Part shown: piece after piece, positions 25,470-33,344 of the stretch
Layout of the letters: each line of letters begins with the position of its first letter
How positions within the stretch are numbered: position 1 is the first letter of the stretch
NCBI RefSeq assembly: GCF_023242475.1
Contig: NZ_JALJFG010000031.1
Coordinates: 1-64,000 of the forward strand
Origin: Pseudomonas sp. MWU15-20650
GTDB lineage: Bacteria; Pseudomonadota; Gammaproteobacteria; Pseudomonadales; Pseudomonadaceae
DNA: 64,000 bases
Direction: 5' to 3'
Notes under the pieces: model-generated
Seen by the model: only the letters and a program-made list of their open reading frames with translations
Told to the model about the DNA's origin: nothing
Database searches by the model: none
Translations under genes and position numbers: made by a program

Positions 25470-25808
25470 ATGCATGCCGTCGAAACCGCCTACCCTGCTA
25501 CCCGCGTTGATGCGTGGGCCGTCAATAGTGCTCACTGCCACGCGCATTATCGGATCATCGCCGAGGCAGAACCGGATGTGCTGTGCCGGCTGCTCAACTA
25601 TTTTGCGCTGCAGTTCCTGACGCCGAAGCAGGTCAACGTAAACCGCGAAGAAGACCTGCTGAGCATTGATATCCTGATGGACGGCTTGAGCTGGCACCGC
25701 GCTCAGGTGATCGGTGAAAAGATTCGAAACCTGATCAGCGTTTGCTCGCTGGAGCTCTGGCCGGCTGATTCCGTGCGGCCTCAGGCGGTGGCCACGACAG
25801 CTCGGTAA
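25470..25808 (+). CDS. Small protein of unknown function, possible ACT-like fold
   Basis: This 112-residue cytoplasmic protein has no signal peptide or membrane span. The pattern RLLNYFALQFLTPKQVNVN then LSIDILMDGLSWHRAQVIGEKIRNLI suggests alternating strands and helices like the small ligand-binding folds of amino-acid regulators, but I do not recognise the family. The ATG has a good GGAGAG site that is inside a hairpin. It is divergent from an Lrp-type regulator, so it may be a target of it. Confidence 0.7.
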   Translation: MHAVETAYPATRVDAWAVNSAHCHAHYRIIAEAEPDVLCRLLNYFALQFLTPKQVNVNREEDLLSIDILMDGLSWHRAQVIGEKIRNLISVCSLELWPADSVRPQAVATTAR

Positions 25809-25890
25809 AAGCCTGCAATACACACCGGGAGGAGGATTTCCAGGGCCTGGCTAGCCTGGAAATACACCCAATACCCCCCGGAAAACGTTC

Positions 25891-27603
25891 ATGTCCACGG
25901 CCTTGCCCGATCACCGTTTGGAACTGCATCAATTGTTGCCCGCGCTGGTCGAGCAGGGTCTTATTACCGAGCAAGCCGCGCAGAGATTGTCGACGGTATC
26001 GTCCACCCAGCATCCTCTGGAGGCCATCGCCGCCGAAGGACTGTGCCTGGAAACCTTGACGCAATGGCTTGCACGGCATGTCGGGCAGCCTTATCTGCGC
26101 ATCGACCCACTGAAAATCGACGTGGCGGCAGTCGTGCCATTGATGTCCCATGCCTTCGCCTTGCGTCACGTTATTCTGGCGGTAGCCGTGGATACACAGA
26201 GCGTGACGGTCGCCAGTGCCCAACCCTACATCAGCAGTTGGGAGGCCGGGCTCTCACAAGTGCTCAAACGTACGATCAAGCGAGTGGTTGCCAACCCTCA
26301 GGACATCCAGCACTGCATCAACGAGTTTTATCGGTTGGCCAAGTCAGTCAGTGGCGCCGATCAAAAGATGGCCGCGCCTGGCAATGTCGAACTGCTGAAC
26401 CTTGGCGCCAGCGATAAGGAGCCAGATGCCAATGACGCGCATATCGTCAACATCGTCGACTGGCTGTTGCAGTACGCGTTCGGCCAACGGGCCAGCGATA
26501 TCCATATCGAACCCTGCCGTGAACAGGGTCGTGTGCGCTTTCGCATTGATGGGCTGTTGCATGACGCCTATCAGTTTCCACCCCAGGTCACCACGGCAGT
26601 CGTCAGCCGCTTGAAAAGCCTCGGACGCATGAATGTGGCAGAGAAACGCAAACCCCAGGACGGCCGCGTCAAGACTAAAAGCCCGGCGGGCGACGAGGTA
26701 GAACTGCGTCTTTCGACCCTACCGACGGTATTTGGCGAAAAACTGGTGATGCGGATTTTTGACCCCCAGGTGCTGCTCAAGGAATTCGACCAGCTTGGCT
26801 TGTCGAGCGAAGACCAGCAGCGCTGGCACGCGATGACCCGCCAGGCCAATGGCATCATCCTGGTCACAGGCCCGACCGGCTCGGGCAAGACCAGCACTCT
26901 CTATACCACCCTCAAGCAAATGGCGACTCGGGAGGTCAACCTGTGCACGGTGGAAGACCCGATCGAAATGGTCGAGCCGACCTTCAATCAAATGCAGGTA
27001 CAGCACAACATCGACCTGACCTTCGCCAGCGGCGTCCGGGCGCTGCTACGCCAAGACCCGGACATCATCATGATCGGCGAGATTCGCGACCAGGAAACCG
27101 CCGAGATGGCAATCCAGGCCGCCCTGACCGGGCACCTGGTGCTTTCGACCCTGCACACCAACGATGCGCCCAGCGCTATCAGCCGCCTACAGGAACTGGG
27201 CATTGCTCATTATTTGATCAAGGCTACGCTGATAGGAGTGATGGCGCAGCGCCTGGTACGGGTGCTGTGCCCCCATTGCAAACGCCCACAGGGTAGAGAA
27301 GACGCTCAGACCTACGAAGCCATAGGCTGCGTGGAGTGTCGTGACAGTGGTTATCGAGGCAGGGCCGGGCTCTACGAAATCATGGTCATGGACGAAGCAC
27401 TCAAGGCGCTGATCACCCCCGGCGCAGATGTACAGGCGCTACGCCGTACGGCACTGGCACAAGGCATGGGCAGCCTGCGAATGGCCGGCATCGACAAAAT
27501 GAACGCCGGGCTGACAACGATGGCAGAGGTATTACGGGTAACGCCTGGGGATTCAGAAACAAATGATTTTATTGATAGGCCGTCAAACCGTCCTTATCCG
27601 TGA
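25891..27603 (+). CDS. Orphan GspE/PilB-type secretion ATPase
   Basis: This 570-residue cytoplasmic hexameric ATPase is of the type II secretion/type IV pilus assembly class. An N-terminal MshEN-like domain covers about residues 1-150. The ATPase core has Walker A GPTGSGKT (327-334), an Asp box EDPIE (355-359) and Walker B DIIMIGEIRD (391-400). A zinc-binding pair CPHC (460-463) and CVEC (480-483) is intact, so it should be active. No secretin, pseudopilin or inner-membrane partner gene lies nearby. It may serve a pilus or secretion apparatus encoded elsewhere. Confidence 0.88.
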   Translation: MSTALPDHRLELHQLLPALVEQGLITEQAAQRLSTVSSTQHPLEAIAAEGLCLETLTQWLARHVGQPYLRIDPLKIDVAAVVPLMSHAFALRHVILAVAVDTQSVTVASAQPYISSWEAGLSQVLKRTIKRVVANPQDIQHCINEFYRLAKSVSGADQKMAAPGNVELLNLGASDKEPDANDAHIVNIVDWLLQYAFGQRASDIHIEPCREQGRVRFRIDGLLHDAYQFPPQVTTAVVSRLKSLGRMNVAEKRKPQDGRVKTKSPAGDEVELRLSTLPTVFGEKLVMRIFDPQVLLKEFDQLGLSSEDQQRWHAMTRQANGIILVTGPTGSGKTSTLYTTLKQMATREVNLCTVEDPIEMVEPTFNQMQVQHNIDLTFASGVRALLRQDPDIIMIGEIRDQETAEMAIQAALTGHLVLSTLHTNDAPSAISRLQELGIAHYLIKATLIGVMAQRLVRVLCPHCKRPQGREDAQTYEAIGCVECRDSGYRGRAGLYEIMVMDEALKALITPGADVQALRRTALAQGMGSLRMAGIDKMNAGLTTMAEVLRVTPGDSETNDFIDRPSNRPYP

Positions 27604-27662
27604 CCGGACCGTTACAATCGGCCGCACGTCGTTTCACTGACACCTTCAGATAGGGAATCGTT

Positions 27663-28583
27663 ATGCAGATCGGAACCGTACTGCTTCTTTTCGTGGGTTT
27701 GGCCGTAGCCATCCTGTTCATGGGTTTTAAAGTGGTGCCCCAGGGCTACCAGTGGACAGTCGAACGTTTCGGCCGCTACACCAACACCCTCAAACCCGGC
27801 CTCAACATCATCATCCCGGTCATGGACCGTATTGGTCGCAAGATCAACGTGATGGAAAGCGTGCTGGATATCCCACCCCAGGAAGTCATCACCGCCGACA
27901 ACGCCACCGTGCAGATCGACGCCGTATGCTTCTTCCAGGTGGTCAACACCGCCCAGGCCGCCTACGAGGTCAACAACCTCGAGCACGCCATCCGCAACCT
28001 GCTGCAAACCAATATCCGCACCGTCCTGGGCTCCATGGAGCTGGATGCGATGCTGAGCCAGCGCGATGGCATCAACGAAAAACTGCTGCGCACCGTCGAT
28101 GAAGCCACGGCTCCGTGGGGTATCAAGATCACCCGTATCGAGATCAAGGACATCAGCCCGCCTGCCGACCTGATGGCCGCCATGTCCGGCCAGATGAAAG
28201 CCGAGCGGATCAAGCGTGCACAGATCCTCGAGGCCGAGGGCCTGCGGGCCTCAGCGATCCTGACAGCCGAAGGCAAGAAGCAGGCGCAGATCCTTGAAGC
28301 CGAGGGTGGTCGCCAAGCTGCGTTTCTGGAGTCTGAGGCCCGTGAACGTCAGGCAGAAGCAGAGGCTCGTGCGACCCAGGTCGTCTCCGAAGCGATCGCT
28401 ACCGGTAACGTGCAGGCGATCAACTACTTCGTCGCGCAAAAATACATCGATGCATTGGGCAAGCTGGCCTCAGCCAACAACAGCAAAGTGATCCTGATGC
28501 CGCTGGAAGCCAGCCAGGTGATTGGTGCCGTGGGTGGTATCGGCGAGATCGTGAAAGCGACTTTTGACAACAAGAAAGGCTGA
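27663..28583 (+). CDS. SPFH/band 7 (stomatin-like, QmcA) membrane protein
   Basis: This 306-residue protein is anchored by one N-terminal membrane span (residues 3-23). A band 7 domain follows (VVPQGYQWTVERFGRY to about residue 170), then a long Ala/Glu-rich coiled coil (about 175-250) and a C-terminal hydrophobic oligomerisation tail. Such proteins form ring-shaped membrane microdomains, often with an NfeD partner. The partner gene follows after only 10 bases, so the two are an operon. Confidence 0.92.
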   Translation: MQIGTVLLLFVGLAVAILFMGFKVVPQGYQWTVERFGRYTNTLKPGLNIIIPVMDRIGRKINVMESVLDIPPQEVITADNATVQIDAVCFFQVVNTAQAAYEVNNLEHAIRNLLQTNIRTVLGSMELDAMLSQRDGINEKLLRTVDEATAPWGIKITRIEIKDISPPADLMAAMSGQMKAERIKRAQILEAEGLRASAILTAEGKKQAQILEAEGGRQAAFLESEARERQAEAEARATQVVSEAIATGNVQAINYFVAQKYIDALGKLASANNSKVILMPLEASQVIGAVGGIGEIVKATFDNKKG

Positions 28584-28593
28584 GGCCGCCGCC

Positions 28594-29040
28594 ATGTGGG
28601 ATTTCCTGCAGCATCTGTCGTTCTGGGACTGGCTGGCACTGGGCACCGTGTTGCTGATTCTTGAGGTGTTCGGCGCCGGTGGCTACCTGCTGTGGATGGG
28701 GATCGCCGCGGCCGCCGTGGGTGTGATCAAGTTCCTGGTGCCGCCGCTGGGGCTCGAATGGCAGTTGCTGCTGTTCGCCGTGCTGTCCATATTGACGGCG
28801 GTGTACTGGTGGAAACGCCAACGCAGCAGCGCAAAAGTCAGCGACCAACCGGGGCTGAACGAGCGGGGGGCAGAGCTGATCGGTCGTACCTTCGTTGTCC
28901 ATCAGGCCATTGTGGATGGCCGGGGCAAGGTTAAAGTCGGTGATGGCGTCTGGATGGTGGCCGGCTCCGACACACCGGCAGGCGCTCAAGTACGCGTGAT
29001 TGGCCTGGAGGGGGTGGTTCTGAAGGTTGAAACTGTTTAG
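28594..29040 (+). CDS. NfeD-family membrane protein
   Basis: This 148-residue inner-membrane protein has two to three hydrophobic segments in the first 75 residues and a C-terminal OB-like domain (GRTFVVHQAIVDGRGKVKVG and onward). The ATG at 28594 is chosen over a TTG ten codons upstream that lies inside the preceding gene. This is the short NfeD type without a protease domain and is the usual partner of SPFH proteins in membrane microdomain organisation. Confidence 0.9.
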   Translation: MWDFLQHLSFWDWLALGTVLLILEVFGAGGYLLWMGIAAAAVGVIKFLVPPLGLEWQLLLFAVLSILTAVYWWKRQRSSAKVSDQPGLNERGAELIGRTFVVHQAIVDGRGKVKVGDGVWMVAGSDTPAGAQVRVIGLEGVVLKVETV

Positions 29041-29108
29041 TCGGTGATGGAACTCGATTGGGTTAACTACAATCAAAATGTACAGATAACCCATCGGAGT
29101 CACCCATC

Positions 29109-29426
29109 ATGCGTCTCAAATATGCTGTCGCAACCCTCGCTGTGCTTTCCCTTCCTGTCGGCTCAGCCATGGCCGACAGTTTCTGGCGCAATGTCATCTC
29201 GTCGGGCGCCACTACCGGCTCGACGTACCTGACGTTCAAGGACCATAAGCTGGTGGTTGCCGCCCAAGACGACGCAGGCAGCTTCGTTGCCAGCGACGGT
29301 GGCATTCGCGGCCCCTACCTGGAAGCGGCCATGCAGAAAGTCCGTGCCGATAACCCTGGCCTCAAGGCCACGGATATGGAACTGGCCAACGCGATCCTGG
29401 CGAAAAACGCCATTGCTGCCGAGTAA
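29109..29426 (+). CDS. Small secreted DUF2388-type protein
   Basis: This 105-residue protein has a clear signal peptide (MRLKYAVATLAVLSLPVGSA, cleaved near AMA/DSFWRN). The mature part of about 80 residues has the pattern ISSGATTGSTYLTFKDHK and FVASDGGIRGPYLEAAM typical of the Pseudomonas DUF2388 family. CGGAG precedes the ATG, and a bidirectional terminator follows. The function of this family is unknown; it is presumably periplasmic. Confidence 0.8.
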   Translation: MRLKYAVATLAVLSLPVGSAMADSFWRNVISSGATTGSTYLTFKDHKLVVAAQDDAGSFVASDGGIRGPYLEAAMQKVRADNPGLKATDMELANAILAKNAIAAE

Positions 29427-29437
29427 TACCGCCGCGT

Positions 29438-29472
29438 AAAAAAATGCCGCTCTTTGGGAGCGGCATTTTTTT
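29438..29472. terminator. Bidirectional intrinsic terminator
   Basis: A perfect stem ATGCCGCTC/GAGCGGCAT-type hairpin has seven A residues on the left and seven T residues on the right. It lies 12 bases past the DUF2388 stop. Confidence 0.92.
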
Positions 29473-29587
29473 GCCCGGATGTCCTACAGCCAAAGCTGGC
29501 GATTAAGTGCTCGAACAGGAAAAGTCCGGTCGAACCACCCGCGTGCCGCGCAACAAGCTATCGACTCCCTTTAGACCAAGTGAGTCG

Positions 29588-30259
29588 ATGACTATGCAAA
29601 AACTCTCCTGCGCCCTGCTGCTCGCGGCGATTGCCACCCCATACGCCCAGGCGGAAAGCTGGTACGGGTCGGCAAAGCTCAACAGTGCCCGCCAGAACCT
29701 GTCCAGCTCGCTACTGACCAGCCCTCGCGTCACAGACAGGGTATCGGCCCCCGATAGCAGCAAGACGTTTACCGGGTCATTCGCCATGGGTTATGCGTTT
29801 GCCGACGGCTGGCGCCTGGAAGGTGAGTACACCACACCCAGTCACTCGAACTTCAAGTCCCATTGGTCACCGTTCAACGCCAACGTCAATAACCTGCAGA
29901 CCGACAGCCAGCGTCTGATGCTGAACGGCTATAAAGACATTCCGATCAACGAGTGGCTATCGTTTTACGGGATGGCCGGTGTAGGGTTGGCCCGGATCGA
30001 TACCGAGGGTTATCAGACCAATACCACCCGTCGCTTCGCCAACAATCGCCAACACAACTTTGCCTACAACGTGGGCCTTGGGCTGGATGCCAAGGTCAGC
30101 GAAATCGTGACCCTGGGCGCAGGCTGGCGCTACGTGGACATGGGCAGGATTGAAACCGGCTACAATACTTTCGCCAACCGTATCAATGCTCGCGACGAGC
30201 AGCTCAAGGGCAAACTCAAGGAGCAGAATGTGTTTCTTGAGGCCCGCGTTTCCTTCTGA
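29588..30259 (+). CDS. Outer-membrane beta-barrel protein (opacity/OmpW-like)
   Basis: This 223-residue protein has a signal peptide (KLSCALLLAAIATPYAQA, then ESWYGSAKL) and alternating amphipathic strands such as GSFAMGYAFADGWRLEGEYTT and LGLDAKVSEIVTLGAGWRY. It ends in the aromatic signature EARVSF used by the BAM machinery. That places it among the 8-stranded barrels of the opacity type. Start choice between two close ATGs (29588 and 29594) is uncertain because no good ribosome-binding site is seen. Its role is unknown. Confidence 0.75.
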   Translation: MTMQKLSCALLLAAIATPYAQAESWYGSAKLNSARQNLSSSLLTSPRVTDRVSAPDSSKTFTGSFAMGYAFADGWRLEGEYTTPSHSNFKSHWSPFNANVNNLQTDSQRLMLNGYKDIPINEWLSFYGMAGVGLARIDTEGYQTNTTRRFANNRQHNFAYNVGLGLDAKVSEIVTLGAGWRYVDMGRIETGYNTFANRINARDEQLKGKLKEQNVFLEARVSF

Positions 30260-30273
30260 CTCAATTCCCGTGG

Positions 30274-30299
30274 ATGCCGCGGCCGAAGCGGCATTTTTA
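30274..30299 (+). terminator. Intrinsic terminator of the barrel protein gene
   Basis: ATGCCGC (30274-30280) pairs with GCGGCAT (30288-30294), followed by a short T run. It lies 15 bases past the stop codon. Confidence 0.8.
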
Positions 30300-30416
30300 T
30301 CCAGAGGGTGACGATTCATTCACAGATGACAGGCTATATTCAGTCAAACCGTGTAACCATGCGGTACTGACACGTTTATTACTCATCGCCTACCTGAAAC
30401 GGATGCCTTCTTCGTC

Positions 30417-31559
30417 ATGAGCCAACAGCCCTTTCTGCCGTTCTCCAAACCTACCATTGATGAAGCCACCATCTCGGCGGTCGGCGATGTTCTGCGTTCC
30501 GGCTGGATCACCAGCGGGCCGAAAGTGCAGGCGTTCGAAGCGCAGCTGTCGGAATACTTCGGCGGCCGCCCAGTACGTACCTTCAACTCCGGCACCTGCA
30601 CCATGGAGATTGCCTTGCGCATCGCCGGTATCGGGCCAGGGGATGAAGTCATCACCACCCCGATCTCTTGGGTCGCCACGGCCAACGTGATCCTCGAAGT
30701 AGGCGCCACTCCCGTCTTTGCCGATATCGACCCGGTGACCCGTAACATCGACCTGGCCCAGGTTGAAGCTGCAATCACCCCGCGAACCAAGGCGATCATC
30801 CCGGTCTACCTGGCCGGTTTGCCCCTGGACATGCCCATGCTTTATGCACTGGCCAACAAGTACAACCTACGCATCGTCGAAGATGCCGCCCAGGCCCTGG
30901 GCTCCAGCTGGGATGGCGAGCGTATCGGCGCAACCGGCGACTTCGTATCGTTCAGCTTCCAGGCGAACAAGAACATCACCTCGTCGGAAGGGGGCTGCCT
31001 GGTGTTGAATAACGCCGAGGAAGCCACCCTGGCAGAGAAATATCGCCTGCAGGGCGTTACGCGTACCGGCTTCGACGGTCTGGATGTGGATGTATTGGGC
31101 GGCAAGTTCAATATGACCGATATCGCCGCAACCATCGGCCTGGGGCAGTTTGCCCATATTGAGCAGATCACTGCACATCGCCAGAACCTGGCACGTCATT
31201 ACTTCAAGTGCTTCGGCAGTGACTTTGAAGAGAAGTATGGTGCGCAACTGCCACCCGCAGACTTCGAAAACAGCAACTGGCACCTGTTCCAGCTGGTACT
31301 GCCTGAACGTAAAGACGGTAAGCCGGCACGCGCGACGTTCATGGAGCAAATGAAGGAACACGGCGTTGGCATTGGCTATCACTACCCGCCAATCCACCTG
31401 CTGAGCCTGTATCGGGCACAGGGGTTCAAGGAAGGCATGTTCCCGGTGGCAGAGCGTGTTGGGCGTTTGATCGTGTCGTTGCCGATGTTCACGGCGATGA
31501 CAGAAGCGGACGTGGAGCGGTCTGTAGCAGCGGTTAAAGCAGTATTGAAAGCAAGCTGA
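30417..31559 (+). CDS. DegT/DnrJ/EryC1/StrS-family sugar aminotransferase
   Basis: This 380-residue PLP enzyme resembles ArnB and other nucleotide-sugar aminotransferases. Landmarks are VLRSGWITSGPKVQAFE near the N-terminus, EDAAQALGS with the PLP-binding Asp, and the lysine in FSFQANKNITSSEGG as Schiff-base candidate. No arn, pse or O-antigen genes are adjacent, so its nucleotide-sugar substrate is open. The ribosome-binding site is weak. A REPIN follows immediately downstream. Confidence 0.85.
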   Translation: MSQQPFLPFSKPTIDEATISAVGDVLRSGWITSGPKVQAFEAQLSEYFGGRPVRTFNSGTCTMEIALRIAGIGPGDEVITTPISWVATANVILEVGATPVFADIDPVTRNIDLAQVEAAITPRTKAIIPVYLAGLPLDMPMLYALANKYNLRIVEDAAQALGSSWDGERIGATGDFVSFSFQANKNITSSEGGCLVLNNAEEATLAEKYRLQGVTRTGFDGLDVDVLGGKFNMTDIAATIGLGQFAHIEQITAHRQNLARHYFKCFGSDFEEKYGAQLPPADFENSNWHLFQLVLPERKDGKPARATFMEQMKEHGVGIGYHYPPIHLLSLYRAQGFKEGMFPVAERVGRLIVSLPMFTAMTEADVERSVAAVKAVLKAS

Positions 31560-31566
31560 TGACTCA

Positions 31567-31657
31567 ATGTGGGAGGGGGCTTGCTCCCGATGGCGGTGTC
31601 ATCAGCTACAGGTGAGCTGACTTCACACTGCTATCGGGAGCAAGCCCCCTCCCACAT
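31567..31657. repeat. Complete REPIN between two converging genes
   Basis: ATGTGGGAGGGGGCTTGCTC starts the left arm at 31567; the right arm is its complement and ends at 31657. The inner parts carry GATGGCGGTG and CACTGCTATC. The pair encloses about 25 bases and fills the gap between the aminotransferase and gcvH genes. This is the cleanest REPIN in the window. Confidence 0.85.
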
Positions 31658-31668
31658 GGGTTTTGCGT

Positions 31669-32052
31669 TTACTCGCCGATAGCGGCTTTGTAGCCGGCAG
31701 CATCCAGCAGCTTTTCCAGGTCAGCCGGGTTGCTTGGCTTGAGCTTGAAGATCCAGGCGCCGTAGGGGTCGGAGTTCAACAGCTCAGGCTCGCTGCTCAG
31801 GGCCTCGTTCACCGCGATCACTTCGCCAGCAATCGGCGAGTAGATATCCGAAGCAGCCTTCACCGACTCAACCACACCCGCCTGGTCAGTTGCGCCAAAC
31901 ACGTTGCCGACTTCGGTCAGCTCGACAAACACCACATCACCCAATGCTTCTTGAGCATGGTCGGAAATACCGACGGTCACAGTGCCGTCAGCTTCCAGGC
32001 GCGCCCATTCGTGGCTTTCGGCAAAACGCAGGTCGGCAGGGATATCGCTCAT
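31669..32052 (-). CDS. gcvH: Glycine cleavage system H protein
   Basis: This 127-residue lipoyl carrier shuttles the aminomethyl group between GcvP and GcvT. The lipoylation lysine lies in GVVESVKAASDIYSP. The ATG at 32052 follows TGAGGACAC; the longer frame begins at a TTG. It lies 53 bases after gcvT. No gcvP follows downstream. Confidence 0.95.
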   Translation of the reverse strand: MSDIPADLRFAESHEWARLEADGTVTVGISDHAQEALGDVVFVELTEVGNVFGATDQAGVVESVKAASDIYSPIAGEVIAVNEALSSEPELLNSDPYGAWIFKLKPSNPADLEKLLDAAGYKAAIGE

Positions 32053-32105
32053 AGTCTGTGTCCTCAAAAAGAAATGTCAGCGGCCTTCGGCCTGCCGGAA
32101 ATAGG

Positions 32106-33188
32106 TTAGATCAAGGTTTTACCATGGCGCACGAAGGTCGGCTTGACCACTCGAACCGGGTACCACTTGCCGCGGATTTCCACTTCGGCCCGATCGGCGG
32201 TGGCCGTCGGTACACGCGCCAAGGCAATGGATTTGCTCAGCGTAGGAGAGAAACTACCACTGGTGATCTCCCCTTCGCCAACATTGGCGATACGAACCAC
32301 CTGGTGAGCGCGTAAAACTCCACGTTCCTCCAGTACCAGCCCTACCAATTTGAACTGCACACCCGCCGCCAGCTCTGCTTGCAGCGCGGTGCGCCCGATG
32401 AAATTTCGCTCGGCAGGTTCCCAGGCAATGCTCCAGGCCATGTTGGCCGCCAGGGGCGAAACGGCCTGGTGGATATCCTGACCATACAGGTTCATGCCCG
32501 CTTCCAGGCGCAACGTATCGCGGGCCCCGAGTCCGATCGGAGAAATACCCGCGCCCACCAGGTCGTTGAAAAAACCTGGGGCCTGATCGGCAGGCAGGAC
32601 AATCTCCAAGCCATCTTCGCCGGTGTAGCCCGTGCGGGCGATAAACCAGTCGCCATCGGCCTGCCCTTCAAAAGGCTTGAGCTGGTGGATCAGGGTGCCA
32701 CGCGACTGAGTCACCAGTTCGGCGATTTTCTGCCGGGCATGGGGACCTTGGATGGCTAGCATGGCCAACTCCGAGCGCTCCTGCAGTTGCACCTGGTAGC
32801 GGCCCAGTTGCGCCTGCATCCAAGCCAGGTCCTGGTCGCGGGTGGCAGCGTTGACCACCAGTCGATAACCGGTTTCGGTACGGTAGACGATCATGTCATC
32901 CACCACCCCGCCCTGCTCGTTGAGCATGGCGCTGTAAAGCGCGCGGCCGCAGCCGTGCAATCGATCGACATCATTGGCCAGCAGGTGCTGGAGCCATTCC
33001 TTGGCCTGAGGGCCGGTGACATCGATCACGGTCATATGAGATACATCGAACACCCCGCAGTCGCGTCGCACCTGATGGTGCTCTTCAACTTGCGAGCCGT
33101 AATGCAAAGGCATATCCCAACCGCCAAAATCGACCATTTTCGCGCCGAGGGCGAGATGCAGGTCATACAAAGGCGTACGCTGTCCCAT
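32106..33188 (-). CDS. gcvT: Glycine cleavage system T protein (aminomethyltransferase)
   Basis: This 360-residue enzyme transfers the methylene carbon of glycine to tetrahydrofolate and releases ammonia from lipoyl-GcvH. The start MGQRTPLYDLHLALGAKMVD and the folate-domain motif GGVVDDMIVYR are standard. The ATG at 33188 follows GGAAGGAG; the open frame upstream is the leader. A -10-like TACAAT (33316-33321) suggests a leader of about 120 bases. Confidence 0.95.
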   Translation of the reverse strand: MGQRTPLYDLHLALGAKMVDFGGWDMPLHYGSQVEEHHQVRRDCGVFDVSHMTVIDVTGPQAKEWLQHLLANDVDRLHGCGRALYSAMLNEQGGVVDDMIVYRTETGYRLVVNAATRDQDLAWMQAQLGRYQVQLQERSELAMLAIQGPHARQKIAELVTQSRGTLIHQLKPFEGQADGDWFIARTGYTGEDGLEIVLPADQAPGFFNDLVGAGISPIGLGARDTLRLEAGMNLYGQDIHQAVSPLAANMAWSIAWEPAERNFIGRTALQAELAAGVQFKLVGLVLEERGVLRAHQVVRIANVGEGEITSGSFSPTLSKSIALARVPTATADRAEVEIRGKWYPVRVVKPTFVRHGKTLI

Positions 33189-33315
33189 GGGTTTCTCCTT
33201 CCGGGCTTGGCGAAGGTGCGCAGAGTTGCCGCTTGCGCTGGAGACCTTGAATAACAAGGCTCACAGCCACTCGCAGCGAGTCGATCCGAAATACGGCGCG
33301 CACCGAATGCCGCGC

Positions 33316-33321
33316 ATTGTA
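33316..33321 (-). promoter_or_regulatory. Candidate -10 element for gcvT-gcvH
   Basis: TACAAT on the minus strand, in the context GGCTACAATGCG, would start transcription near 33309 and give a leader of about 120 bases before gcvT. The -35 is not clear. I looked for the glycine riboswitch core in the leader and did not find a convincing match. Confidence 0.45.
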
Positions 33322-33344
33322 GCCGCAAGCCGTAGGACTGGCAC

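Noticed and set aside
30417..31559. Naming the DegT-family gene arnB
   Set aside because: It resembles ArnB in several motifs, but no arn gene is near and this family covers many nucleotide-sugar substrates.
33189..33344. Glycine riboswitch in the gcvT leader
   Set aside because: The leader is about 120 bases long, but the conserved core of glycine aptamers could not be matched on the minus strand; the similar GGCGAAGG string is on the other strand.
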